DNA of 33,552 bases from Siminovitchia terrae. GTDB taxonomy: Bacteria; Bacillota; Bacilli; Bacillales; Bacillaceae_C. The position numbers and the translations under genes were made by a program. Positions 16,177 to 23,612 of this stretch are shown here, piece by piece. The DNA is taken from contig NZ_QYTW02000042.1 in the NCBI RefSeq assembly GCF_003605405.2, forward strand, positions 1 through 33,552. The letters run 5' to 3'. Position 1 is the stretch's first letter. Each line of letters begins with the position of its first letter. Below the pieces are notes generated by a model, which was not told where the DNA came from, ran no database searches, and was given only the letters and a program-made list of their open reading frames with translations.

Positions 16177-16467
16177 TCAGCTAAAATAATAGAAGAGACA
16201 TCCGGACACAACTAGGTTAGGTAATCCCATTAGGAACAATCTCGTACTTACACTCGTTCTTTTATGCCTTTCTTCCATTGATTCAGAAGCAAAGTTGGCT
16301 CGCATCCGGTCACCGCTTACCATTGACCCCAATATGATCATGCTTAGGATGAGGAGAAGAAGCCCGATTCCCCCGGTAATGTTAATAGCCATATTCATCC
16401 CCCAAACTGATAAACTGAGCACCGTTAAAATAGCAGACAGAAGAATTCCCATCATGAAATATTTCAA
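16177..16467 (-). CDS. DUF5316-like small membrane protein
   Basis: 96 residues from a TTG at 16467, six bases after GGGGGG; the open frame reaches 16518 without a ribosome site there. Two hydrophobic helices near the N-terminus (MMGILLSAILTVLSLSVWGM and ITGGIGLLLLILSMIILGSM) are followed by a polar loop SGDRMRANFASESMEERHKR and a third helix, LFLMGLPNLVVSGCLFYYF. The arrangement recalls the DUF5316 family of Bacillus, whose function is unknown. It is divergent from the CWC-protein gene. Confidence 0.6.
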   Translation of the reverse strand: MKYFMMGILLSAILTVLSLSVWGMNMAINITGGIGLLLLILSMIILGSMVSGDRMRANFASESMEERHKRTSVSTRLFLMGLPNLVVSGCLFYYFS

Positions 16468-16564
16468 TGTGATCCCCCCTTGTATTTTATATACGTTTGC
16501 AGGGCCGCTTTGTTTCAACTAGAATATAATCGTCGAGAAAAATAAACTCTGGTGGTGGGAAGCT

Positions 16565-16765
16565 TTGAAAAATAAAGGTGAAGAGTGTCCTATTTGCGGT
16601 CACCATAATAACTGCTGCTACTCTCTGGACAAAAAACTTGGCATTTGCTGGTGCAGTCAAGAGTCATTTCCGAAAGAAATTTTTGAACAAGTTCCTCATG
16701 AATATCTATATAAAACTTGTATTTGCAAAAATTGCCTGGAAAAGTTTAAAAACAACGCGCTTTAG
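16565..16765 (+). CDS. Cysteine-rich CWC family protein
   Basis: 66 residues from a TTG at 16565, preceded by GGTGGTGGG. The pattern ECPICGHHNNCCY, then GICWC, FPKEIFEQVP and KTCICKNCL is the hallmark of the small CWC family; its eight or nine cysteines probably bind zinc. The role is unknown. It converges on the alpha/beta-hydrolase gene, leaving 14 bp between the stops. Confidence 0.75.
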   Translation: MKNKGEECPICGHHNNCCYSLDKKLGICWCSQESFPKEIFEQVPHEYLYKTCICKNCLEKFKNNAL

Positions 16766-16779
16766 TTTACATAATTCAA

Positions 16780-17565
16780 TTACGGTATACTTGTGAATTT
16801 TTCATCTTCCATATTGCTATGCTTTTCTATCCAATCCTTTACCATTTTATTAAACAGTTCCGGATTGGCTAGAGACAGGCCATGACCCACTCCAGATATA
16901 AGGACTCCATGGCAATTTAGATTGCTATTTACAATGTCTTTTGCAGATTTTTTCATCAGCTTGTTTTCATTTTCCCCAACTGTTACCAACATGTTTGAAG
17001 AGGCAAGTTTGAAATCGGAAGGCACCTTAAACGACATGTTTTCTTCCAATATTCTGATAAGGGTTTCCACTTCCATATCGCAAGTTTCCTGATAATATTT
17101 TTCAAAATCATTTTCAGGTATATATAACACCTTTGCCTGCAGTTTTGAAAAAGTTTTCCATTTTGTCAACGGATGAGACAATTTAACGAACGGTTTTAGA
17201 AATTTCCAGCCTAACGGCATCGGCTTTATCAGCGCACTGTTGATGATGGCACAGTCTATCAGCTCTGGCTTCATCGAAACGATTTGTATGGTGATTTGGG
17301 CACCTAGTGAAAACCCAATCAGGATGACTTGCTTCCCTTTTCCTTTATCTTCAATCAAATCAATGATCTTTTCTGCACTTGATCGAATGGAGAATTTTTC
17401 CTCACCTTTGCTTCGTCCTTGTTCAGGCAAATCTGGGACAATGCAATGATAATCGTGAAAGTATTCCAGCTGCTGGTCCCACATCCAACCACTCACGCCT
17501 CCCCCATGCAAAAACACAATCAATGATCCTTCAGTGTACCCATGTTCTTCATAATACAATGTCAA
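16780..17565 (-). CDS. Alpha/beta-hydrolase fold protein
   Basis: 261 residues; TTG at 17565, or the TTG two codons later, follows GAGGTGAGG. The oxyanion motif is FLHGGGVSGWMWD, the nucleophile elbow is GFSLGA (Ser near residue 96), and the catalytic histidine is in GVGHGLSLANPE near 227. The acid is probably in VTVGENEN. PDLPEQGRS matches the usual DLxGxGxS loop. It is likely a cytosolic esterase or related hydrolase with unknown substrate. A terminator separates it from the MFS gene upstream on the same strand. Confidence 0.8.
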   Translation of the reverse strand: MTLYYEEHGYTEGSLIVFLHGGGVSGWMWDQQLEYFHDYHCIVPDLPEQGRSKGEEKFSIRSSAEKIIDLIEDKGKGKQVILIGFSLGAQITIQIVSMKPELIDCAIINSALIKPMPLGWKFLKPFVKLSHPLTKWKTFSKLQAKVLYIPENDFEKYYQETCDMEVETLIRILEENMSFKVPSDFKLASSNMLVTVGENENKLMKKSAKDIVNSNLNCHGVLISGVGHGLSLANPELFNKMVKDWIEKHSNMEDEKFTSIP

Positions 17566-17641
17566 ATCCTCACCTCTACAGCAAAGTTTTCGAGTGATTC
17601 ATTTATATATAAAGTGTAGCATAAGTCAGCAGGTGAAAGTG

Positions 17642-17666
17642 AAAAAGGGAGCAGCTAACTGCTCCC
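17642..17666 (-). terminator. Terminator of the first MFS exporter gene
   Basis: GGGAGCAG-CTAA-CTGCTCCC (17647-17666) is followed by TTTTTCAC on the minus strand, immediately after the stop at 17673. Confidence 0.85.
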
Positions 17667-17672
17667 CAAACA

Positions 17673-18866
17673 TTATATCTGCAATGCTTGTTGATTGGCC
17701 CAAGTCCAGAAACCAACAGATATTTGTAATAAGGCTGCTATAACAAAAACAGATTGAACTCCAAAATATTCCGCCACTAAGCCCATCATCAAGGAAGAGA
17801 TTCCAAAAACCCCTGTTGAGATGGATTCTCTAGCTGAGATGACTTTAGGCAACAGACTGGCTGAAGCTTTTAATTGTACGACTGTTTGTTGGCCAAGTAG
17901 CTTGACTTGAGCAACAGTGCCTGTCAAGAAAGATAATATGAGCGACAGCCACGGTATGGAAGAGAGACCGAAGCAGAAGGTGAAAATTCCGGAAAATATC
18001 GTTCCGAAAATAATGGCTACATGCAATTTACTTTTCACGCTTTCTCCGATTCGGTATAATCCGATACCGCTCAATAAGAGTCCCGCAAAAAAAGCAGAGT
18101 TGATGTACCCCCACCATGCTTCATTTTTAGCTAAGATTTCCTCGACGTATACATAAAGAATGGCTGCAATCCAGACAACGTTAGCCATTGAGTCAACCAA
18201 GTCGATAATAGCAATCGTTTTGAAGGAAGGAGTCCTCCAAAGGGCTGCCCACCCTTCCTTTAACACAATCCATTTTTCGGGCGGATTACTGATCTTTTTT
18301 TCTTCAGCATAATCAATAAAACTGACCATGATGAAGGAGATGAAAAATAAAAAGAGTGAAATGAACAGTAATATTTCACCGTTAAAAAGGGCGACCAAAA
18401 TCCCGCTGGCTGGCCACCCTCCGAGCTCCACAATATTTTCTACAATAGAAAATAAGCTATTTGCCTTTACAAGTGCGATCTTTTCAACCAAAAGAGGAAT
18501 CATAGAGCGTTGGGCCGGCGCCGCATATCCATCAACAAATGCAATCAAGGAAATGGCCGGAAAGATGCCATATACTTTACCAAATCTCCAAATATAAGCA
18601 ACCAAAATAGCCATTAGAATAGCCTTGATCAGATGGCTTAAGGACACAATCCGTTTTAAGGAAAATCGGTCAATGAACAAGGGCGCAAAGATACTGCCCA
18701 AAAATCTTGATAAGGTAATGAAGAATGGAACCAAAGCCATCATAAAAGCCGATCCGGAAATCTGAAAAATAACGCTGATGATCCCGGCAATATAGAATAC
18801 ATCACCACAGTTGGCCAATGCTTGACTCATCCATAAAAGACGGAATGAACTTTTATTATGGATCAT
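17673..18866 (-). CDS. MFS exporter, macrolide-efflux/EntS-like
   Basis: 397 residues; ATG at 18866 with AAAGGGGATAGG. It begins SSFRLLWMSQALANCGDVFY, the typical start of the MFS_3 group, followed by about eleven or twelve helices. The loop after helix 2 reads FIDRFSLKRI, and a charged central loop (DYAEEKKISNPPEKW) precedes the second half. Members export macrolides, siderophores or other small molecules; the substrate is not readable. No partner gene is visible. Confidence 0.75.
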   Translation of the reverse strand: MIHNKSSFRLLWMSQALANCGDVFYIAGIISVIFQISGSAFMMALVPFFITLSRFLGSIFAPLFIDRFSLKRIVSLSHLIKAILMAILVAYIWRFGKVYGIFPAISLIAFVDGYAAPAQRSMIPLLVEKIALVKANSLFSIVENIVELGGWPASGILVALFNGEILLFISLFLFFISFIMVSFIDYAEEKKISNPPEKWIVLKEGWAALWRTPSFKTIAIIDLVDSMANVVWIAAILYVYVEEILAKNEAWWGYINSAFFAGLLLSGIGLYRIGESVKSKLHVAIIFGTIFSGIFTFCFGLSSIPWLSLILSFLTGTVAQVKLLGQQTVVQLKASASLLPKVISARESISTGVFGISSLMMGLVAEYFGVQSVFVIAALLQISVGFWTWANQQALQI

Positions 18867-18984
18867 TTCCTATCCCCTTTGTAAAAATTATTCAGTTTTT
18901 TAAAAGGATAGGAAATCTCACATTGGAAAAGGTCCTTTCAGTTTGATATAGCTAAGTATAACATGCAGTTTTCAGAATATACAA

Positions 18985-19020
18985 AGAAAAAAAGCCTTGC
19001 TCTTGCTCAAGGCCCTTTTT
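18985..19020 (-). terminator. Terminator of the 19026-20575 operon
   Basis: GCCTTG (18994-18999) and CAAGGC (19008-19013) form the stem, flanked by A and T tracts on both sides; on the minus strand it ends TTTTTTTCTTTG. It lies right after the stop at 19026. Confidence 0.85.
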
Positions 19021-19025
19021 CCGGT

Positions 19026-19316
19026 TTATCCATTTCCGTCCTTGCTTTCATCGTTGATCTCAATTTTTTCACAACCTGAATATAAACAGGAATAAATATC
19101 CAATCCTTCTTTCGCTTTTGCCAACCCTTTTAAATAGGGAGTGACCAAATCCTTGAAGTCGGCTTCCACCCCTTTTTCCTCCAAAAGACCATGTACATAT
19201 AATTTCTTTTCATCAAATAAAAAAGCAATATTTCCAACCGCTTTTCCTTTTGCATCCATAATATTCAATAGCTGAAAATGCGGGTTTATCACCTCAGGTG
19301 AAAAATATATTTCCAC
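19026..19316 (-). CDS. Small acidic protein, function unknown
   Basis: 96 residues from a GTG at 19316 with AAAGGAGCG nine bases upstream. It appears soluble, a short alpha/beta protein (LYVHGLLEEKGVEADFKDLV) with two cysteines (CLYSGC) near the C-terminus and an acidic tail NDESKDGNG. I do not recognise the family. It starts 14 bp after the MFS stop and shares that gene's terminator, so the two form an operon. Confidence 0.6.
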   Translation of the reverse strand: MEIYFSPEVINPHFQLLNIMDAKGKAVGNIAFLFDEKKLYVHGLLEEKGVEADFKDLVTPYLKGLAKAKEGLDIYSCLYSGCEKIEINDESKDGNG

Positions 19317-19330
19317 TTTGATTCGCTCCT

Positions 19331-20575
19331 TTATGTGAACTTTAATTGCTCAAATAACGTGCCGCTGCCTGTAGAAGATTCCTCTTTCTTCACCCGGATG
19401 AAAAACAGACATAACAACATGGCCAAAAACGTTATGCTGGCAGTGACCAAAAACATCCCTGATCTTGACCAATCCATCATTGCGCTAAAAGCCGGCGGAC
19501 CGATGGCGACTCCCAAAAATCTGACAGACCCATATAAAGAAGTGACAAAGCCTCTGCGTTCCGCAGATACTGACCCAGTAATAAAGCTGTTAATGCAGGG
19601 AAGAACAAGTCCTGTTCCTATACTGCTGAAAACCAAAATAGAGATGAAAGAGATCAACCCCTTAAAAAAGACTAATATTGAAAACGACGCTGTCATTAAT
19701 ATTAATCCAATAATAATCAGCTTTTTCATTAATCTCATGTTCTTTCCAATCCTGCTTCCGGTAATATAGGAAGTTAAAGTCATAAATAATAGTGGTATAG
19801 CCAATATTCCGCCTTTCAATAAACCATCAATATGATGTTCTTTTTCAAGAATATCGGATATGTAAAATAATATCCCGAACAGCGTGAATAAGCATGCAGC
19901 ACCAGTAAAATAGGCAACAAAAAGCCATCGTCCTTCATTTTTAAAAACAGATACCAATCCCTTAATGTAATTCCCGATACCTGGTGGTTCTTCATCCTTT
20001 TTCTTTTCCCTTACGAAAAATAGCGTCAAAAGAATGGAGATAAGACAAAAAAAGGGAAATGCAAAAAATGCAGCATACCATATAATCATTGCCAGCAATG
20101 ATCCAAGAATCGGACTTATGACTTTTCCAAAACCATTCGATGCCTCAACAAGCCCAAGCACTTTACTTTGTTCTCCGCCTTTAAAAAGATCTCCAGTCAA
20201 AGCCATAGCGATAGGAGCGGTGCCAGCAGCGCCAATCCCTTGCATAACTCTTCCGGCCAAAACCCATAGGTACGCATTGGAAAACCATGCAGAGGCTGCG
20301 CCAGCCAGTATCCCTCCACCTCCATATAAAATAAGTGCCGGAATAATAATGGCCTTACGGGAAAAACGATCGGATAAATAGCCTAAAATGGGGATGGATA
20401 CAGCCGCAGCCATAGAAAACACCGTTATGATCAAACTGATTTTAAACTGGGAAACATCCAACTCACTTTTCATTTTCGGCAAGATTGGAATAAGCATGGA
20501 ATTTCCCAACACTAAAATCAGGGGAATAGAAGCAATTGCTGTAATAGTCATCCCCTTACTTTTTTGCTTCGGCAA
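19331..20575 (-). CDS. MFS multidrug/siderophore exporter
   Basis: 414 residues from a TTG at 20575, six bases after GGGAGGG; the frame continues to 20650 without a better start. It contains [18 protein letters not shown], the loop [16 protein letters not shown] (MFS motif A) and helix 4-5 segment [19 protein letters not shown], typical of drug/H+ antiporters of the YmfD (bacillibactin exporter) type as I remember it. Twelve helices. It is divergent from the phosphosulfolactate synthase gene; export of a product of that pathway is conceivable but unsupported. Confidence 0.8.
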   Translation of the reverse strand: MPKQKSKGMTITAIASIPLILVLGNSMLIPILPKMKSELDVSQFKISLIITVFSMAAAVSIPILGYLSDRFSRKAIIIPALILYGGGGILAGAASAWFSNAYLWVLAGRVMQGIGAAGTAPIAMALTGDLFKGGEQSKVLGLVEASNGFGKVISPILGSLLAMIIWYAAFFAFPFFCLISILLTLFFVREKKKDEEPPGIGNYIKGLVSVFKNEGRWLFVAYFTGAACLFTLFGILFYISDILEKEHHIDGLLKGGILAIPLLFMTLTSYITGSRIGKNMRLMKKLIIIGLILMTASFSILVFFKGLISFISILVFSSIGTGLVLPCINSFITGSVSAERRGFVTSLYGSVRFLGVAIGPPAFSAMMDWSRSGMFLVTASITFLAMLLCLFFIRVKKEESSTGSGTLFEQLKFT

Positions 20576-20730
20576 CTTTTTCCCTCCCATTCGCCGAGTT
20601 TCAATATCTTTTTTATTTTGGCGGCATACTTGCTTTTTATGCAAATACAATAAATTAATTCAACATATACGGCACTCTTGCCCAGCTACTGAATAGTCTA
20701 TCCTAGAAAATGGAGGAGGAGTTATTCCAT

Positions 20731-21501
20731 ATGGAATTTTTGGATTTGCCGAAAAGGACTTCTGGAACGAGAACCTATGGTATTACGTCCATTGTAGATT
20801 TTGGCGTTCCTTTAAAAGAGCTGGAAAATATTTTATACGATTACGGTCATATTATCGATATTGCCAAGCTGGGAATCGGCTCAGCCTATCTCACGCCGAA
20901 TGTAGACAAAAAAGTCAGCTTATATAAAAAGTTTGACATCAAGCCATATTGCGGAGGCACCTTATTTGAAAAAGCCTATTATCAAAACAGATTACCTGAG
21001 TATACTGAATACTTAAAAAGCCTGGGAATGGATTGGATAGAGATTTCCAACGGGACAATTGAGATTCCATTGGAGGAACGGCTCAATCTTGTTGCCCAAT
21101 TAAAGAAAGATTTCCATGTGATAGCGGAAGTTGGGTCTAAAGATGTAAACAAGGAGATGTCCACTTCGGATTGGGTGGATGAAGTATGGAGCTTGCTTGA
21201 AGCCGGCTGCTGCTATGTCATCACGGAAGGAAGAGATTCCGGCACCTCTGGCATTTACGATAAAAGCGGCCTGATCAAATCTGATTTGGTTGATGAATTG
21301 CTAAAGGAGATTGACTGCAATAAAATCATATTTGAAGCACCTCTTCCTAAGTATCAAATGTATTTCATTAATAAGATTGGAGCGAACGTCAATTTGGGGA
21401 ATGTGAAGCTGTCTGATGTTTTAATTTTAGAGGCACAAAGATGTGGGTTAAGATGCGAGACATTTTTCATGGAGCAAAATGAATGCAAGCTACTTTTATA
21501 A
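20731..21501 (+). CDS. yitD: Phosphosulfolactate synthase (ComA/YitD family)
   Basis: 256 residues from the ATG at 20731, nine bases after GGAGGAGGAG; the earlier ATG at 20710 lies in that ribosome site. This TIM-barrel enzyme adds sulfite to phosphoenolpyruvate to give (2R)-phospho-3-sulfolactate. Recognisable blocks are GITSIVDFGVPL, IDIAKLGIGSAYL, EISNGTIEIPL, VITEGRDSGTSGIYD and IIFEAPLPKYQMYFI. In B. subtilis yitD lies in a yitBCDE cluster that makes sulfolactate during sporulation. Here the ComB phosphatase gene (yitC) is absent from the window; instead a histidine-phosphatase gene overlaps the 3' end by 19 bp and a YitE homologue follows. Confidence 0.9.
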   Translation: MEFLDLPKRTSGTRTYGITSIVDFGVPLKELENILYDYGHIIDIAKLGIGSAYLTPNVDKKVSLYKKFDIKPYCGGTLFEKAYYQNRLPEYTEYLKSLGMDWIEISNGTIEIPLEERLNLVAQLKKDFHVIAEVGSKDVNKEMSTSDWVDEVWSLLEAGCCYVITEGRDSGTSGIYDKSGLIKSDLVDELLKEIDCNKIIFEAPLPKYQMYFINKIGANVNLGNVKLSDVLILEAQRCGLRCETFFMEQNECKLLL

Positions 21502-22016
21502 GGCATCTACCCACAGAATGGAATAAAAAAACATGGCTACAAGGTAGACGCGATATTAGTATTTCTCCTGTCACTGAAAATGATTTGAAAGACATTCAGG
21601 CAAATAAAGAGTACTTGGAAAGCTTAGCGCCTTTTGATCTTGTTTTGGCCAGCACATTAAAAAGAACGCAGGAAACGGCTCAGCTTTACGGATATGAACC
21701 GAAAATTGAGCAATTGCTTGATGAACTGGACTTTGGGACATTTGAAGGTGTTCCAAAAGAAAAAATGATTGAATCTTTGGGGGTTGATTGGATAAAAAAA
21801 CCGCTGTCTATTACAGTTGGGGAGCCCGTTCGAGATCTTGAAAAAAGAATCATCTCATTTATCCAAATGTATAAAAGAAACAAAAATATCCTGGTGTTTG
21901 GCCATGGTGCTTGGATTAGAGGAATACGCTCTTATTTGATATATGGAAATATTAATCAAATGAATAAAATGGAATTAAAGAACAATGATTACCTCTCCAT
22001 TCAGTTACTGTCTTAA
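21483..22016 (+). CDS. Histidine-phosphatase (phosphoglycerate mutase-like) family protein
   Basis: 177 residues; ATG at 21483 inside the yitD gene, a 19-bp overlap implying translational coupling. The RHG-type motif reads FIRHLPTEWN, with proline in place of the usual glycine. LASTLKRTQETA, LDELDFGTFEG and the second catalytic histidine FGHGAWIRG complete the branch-2 pattern. It probably dephosphorylates a small molecule, and the coupling to yitD suggests phosphosulfolactate, which ComB (an unrelated family) normally handles. That role is inference. Its stop is 7 bp from the convergent yitE stop. Confidence 0.85.
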   Translation: MQATFIRHLPTEWNKKTWLQGRRDISISPVTENDLKDIQANKEYLESLAPFDLVLASTLKRTQETAQLYGYEPKIEQLLDELDFGTFEGVPKEKMIESLGVDWIKKPLSITVGEPVRDLEKRIISFIQMYKRNKNILVFGHGAWIRGIRSYLIYGNINQMNKMELKNNDYLSIQLLS

Positions 22017-22023
22017 GAGTTTC

Positions 22024-22641
22024 TTATCTTCTCCTCCACCCTAAAGACATGAAAGAAATTCGACGAATTTTTATGTGATAAATAAAATCTATTATGTTGG
22101 TTGACATAAACTGACAAATAATAGCATAAATGACGATTTTGTAATCTATGACAAGGGAAGTTAAGAGGAAAATGAAAAGGTTGATTCCCATCATAACTTT
22201 TCCCGGACTCCAATTTTTATGAAAGGCAATCATCAGTGCCGGGATGACCATCCCGCCACTTGATGCGCCTACACGAATGAGCAAACCGACACCAACTCCA
22301 AAAAACAAGCTTCCGGCTGCCATGTCAAATAATAAGAAGTGCGGATTTAACGGTATTTGCATAGTAAAATAACTGACCGTAGCAGAAGTTGTTGCTACTG
22401 AAAGCACCGTCCGGAAAGTCCATGTATATCCAAAGTAATTCAATGCGAATAATAAAAAGGTGGCATTTGCTAGCCATAAAGAAAACCCCAATGACAAACC
22501 AAACCAATGGTTGAACAGGAGTGCAATTCCCGCTGCACCTCCTGAGGGAATGGAATTAGGGAACAAAAACAAAGACATAGACATTCCCTGAAGAAATGCT
22601 CCTGTGAACAAACAAACATAAGTCAGTAAAATTTTTCTCAT
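22024..22641 (-). CDS. yitE: YitE-like integral membrane protein (YitT/YczE superfamily)
   Basis: 205 residues; the ATG at 22641 has no strong ribosome site. The helix-break motif FLFPNSIPSGGAAGIALL (about 25-42) and VGLLIRVGASSGGMVIPAL (about 121-139) are the internally repeated signatures of the DUF161/YitT group. Five or six helices; basic C-terminus. The function of the family is unknown. In B. subtilis yitE lies next to yitD, so the neighbourhood is conserved even though here yitE is convergent. Confidence 0.8.
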   Translation of the reverse strand: MRKILLTYVCLFTGAFLQGMSMSLFLFPNSIPSGGAAGIALLFNHWFGLSLGFSLWLANATFLLFALNYFGYTWTFRTVLSVATTSATVSYFTMQIPLNPHFLLFDMAAGSLFFGVGVGLLIRVGASSGGMVIPALMIAFHKNWSPGKVMMGINLFIFLLTSLVIDYKIVIYAIICQFMSTNIIDFIYHIKIRRISFMSLGWRRR

Positions 22642-22770
22642 AGGATTAAATGCCTATCCTTTAAAGCAGATTTTGCCTCCACGTCTATCCCCTCCTTGTC
22701 CATTTTATGAGGGAATAAAGATATTATGAGGATAAATAAGAAAGTATGGAAAGCGTTTGTTTACAATAAG

Positions 22771-23060
22771 AAAAGCGTAAGCGCCTTGGTCAGCGCGGAC
22801 AAACAAGACGATTCCCGAGGAGGCAGTTCTTCAGCCACCACAGGGAAGCCGCTTGATCCTTGCGGGGCTAGGCGCAGGCTGGCTCAGAACGCGACATCCT
22901 GTCGCTTCGCTTGCACTAGCACGTCCTGTACCTCGGCAGGCTCAGAACGCGACGTCCTGTCGCTTCGCTTGCACTAGTACTTCCTGTACGTCGGCAGGCT
23001 CAGAACGCGACGTCCTGTCGCTTCGCTTGCACTAGTACTTCCTGTACGTCGTAGCTGGAC
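22771..23060. repeat. Second interspersed repeat family (AAAAGCG...GTAGCTGGAC type)
   Basis: It begins AAAAGCGTAAGCGCCTTGG and ends GTAGCTGGAC. These are the ends of a repeat family I remember from Bacillus chromosomes, which has the frame AAGCG-AAGCGCCTTGGTCAG ... GGAGCTGGAC. The interior is G+C-rich and stands out from its surroundings. No convincing protein is encoded. It fills most of the 532-bp gap between yitE and the ASCH gene. Confidence 0.7.
22881..23051. repeat. 58-bp tandem array inside the second interspersed repeat
   Basis: Nearly three units start at 22881, 22939 and 22997, each beginning GGCTCAGAACGCGAC. Units 2 and 3 are identical apart from the cut end, while unit 1 has several differences. 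Each unit holds hairpin-forming GCGAC-GTCCT-GTCGC; units 2 and 3 also have GTAC-TTCCT-GTAC. Confidence 0.9.
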
Positions 23061-23114
23061 AAAGATAAAGCTTCCTTTGAATAAAATTTTCCATAACAAG
23101 TTATCATTCATTAC

Positions 23115-23155
23115 TCATAAAAAATAACCTCTCTCAATGAGATAGAGGTTATTTT
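23115..23155 (-). terminator. Terminator of the ASCH gene
   Basis: AATAACCTCT and AGAGGTTATT form the stem around TCAATGAGAT; the minus strand continues with TTTTTTATG. It is nearly the same hairpin as the one at 30183-30217. Confidence 0.8.
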
Positions 23156-23173
23156 CTCACATTTATCGTTTGT

Positions 23174-23503
23174 TTAAGCTGGTGAGAATTCATGAACCCA
23201 AACTTTCATTTGGGGAACCCACTTCATACCGGGATGAATGCCTAAAATGGCTTTCTTATATTCTTCCAAATTTTCATATCCTTCTTGTCTTGCATGTTCA
23301 TCAGTCATTTCTCCGAGGCTTTGAGAATATACGTTCTCAACGATAAATTCCTTTCCCTGCAACTCCATCATTTCACCAATGTCCGCGTAGCGTCCATTTC
23401 TTCTCGTTGCCGTTTTCTGTCCCTCAATCACTTTTTTTACATCAGCAGGCACCGTAACAAGACGTTCAATTGTACAAGTTTTCGGTGGAAGGCTTGCGTT
23501 CAT
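23174..23503 (-). CDS. ASCH-domain-like protein
   Basis: 109 residues from the ATG at 23503, eight bases after AAAGGTGG; an in-frame GTG at 23515 lies inside that ribosome site. The segment VIEGQKTATRRNGRYADIG followed by MELQGKEFIVENVYSQSLGE resembles the ASCH beta-barrel, a PUA-like fold in which a G-K-T/S-x-x-R loop is typical and RNA or modified-nucleoside binding has been proposed. The end, MKWVPQMKVWVHEF, supplies the last strand. Monocistronic, with its own terminator. Confidence 0.65.
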   Translation of the reverse strand: MNASLPPKTCTIERLVTVPADVKKVIEGQKTATRRNGRYADIGEMMELQGKEFIVENVYSQSLGEMTDEHARQEGYENLEEYKKAILGIHPGMKWVPQMKVWVHEFSPA

Positions 23504-23612
23504 TTGTATAACCACCTTTGTTCATAAGATCTCTAGGAGCTCCATCATGTATCGAAATCATTTTAACACATCTTACAATGTGATAAGAAATCTTCTGACT
23601 CCAATCAGCTAC

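Noticed and set aside
22726-23035. Open frames with repeated SERDVLSLRLH-type peptide
   Set aside because: They are translations of the 58-bp tandem repeat. The composition is not protein-like and there is no good start context.
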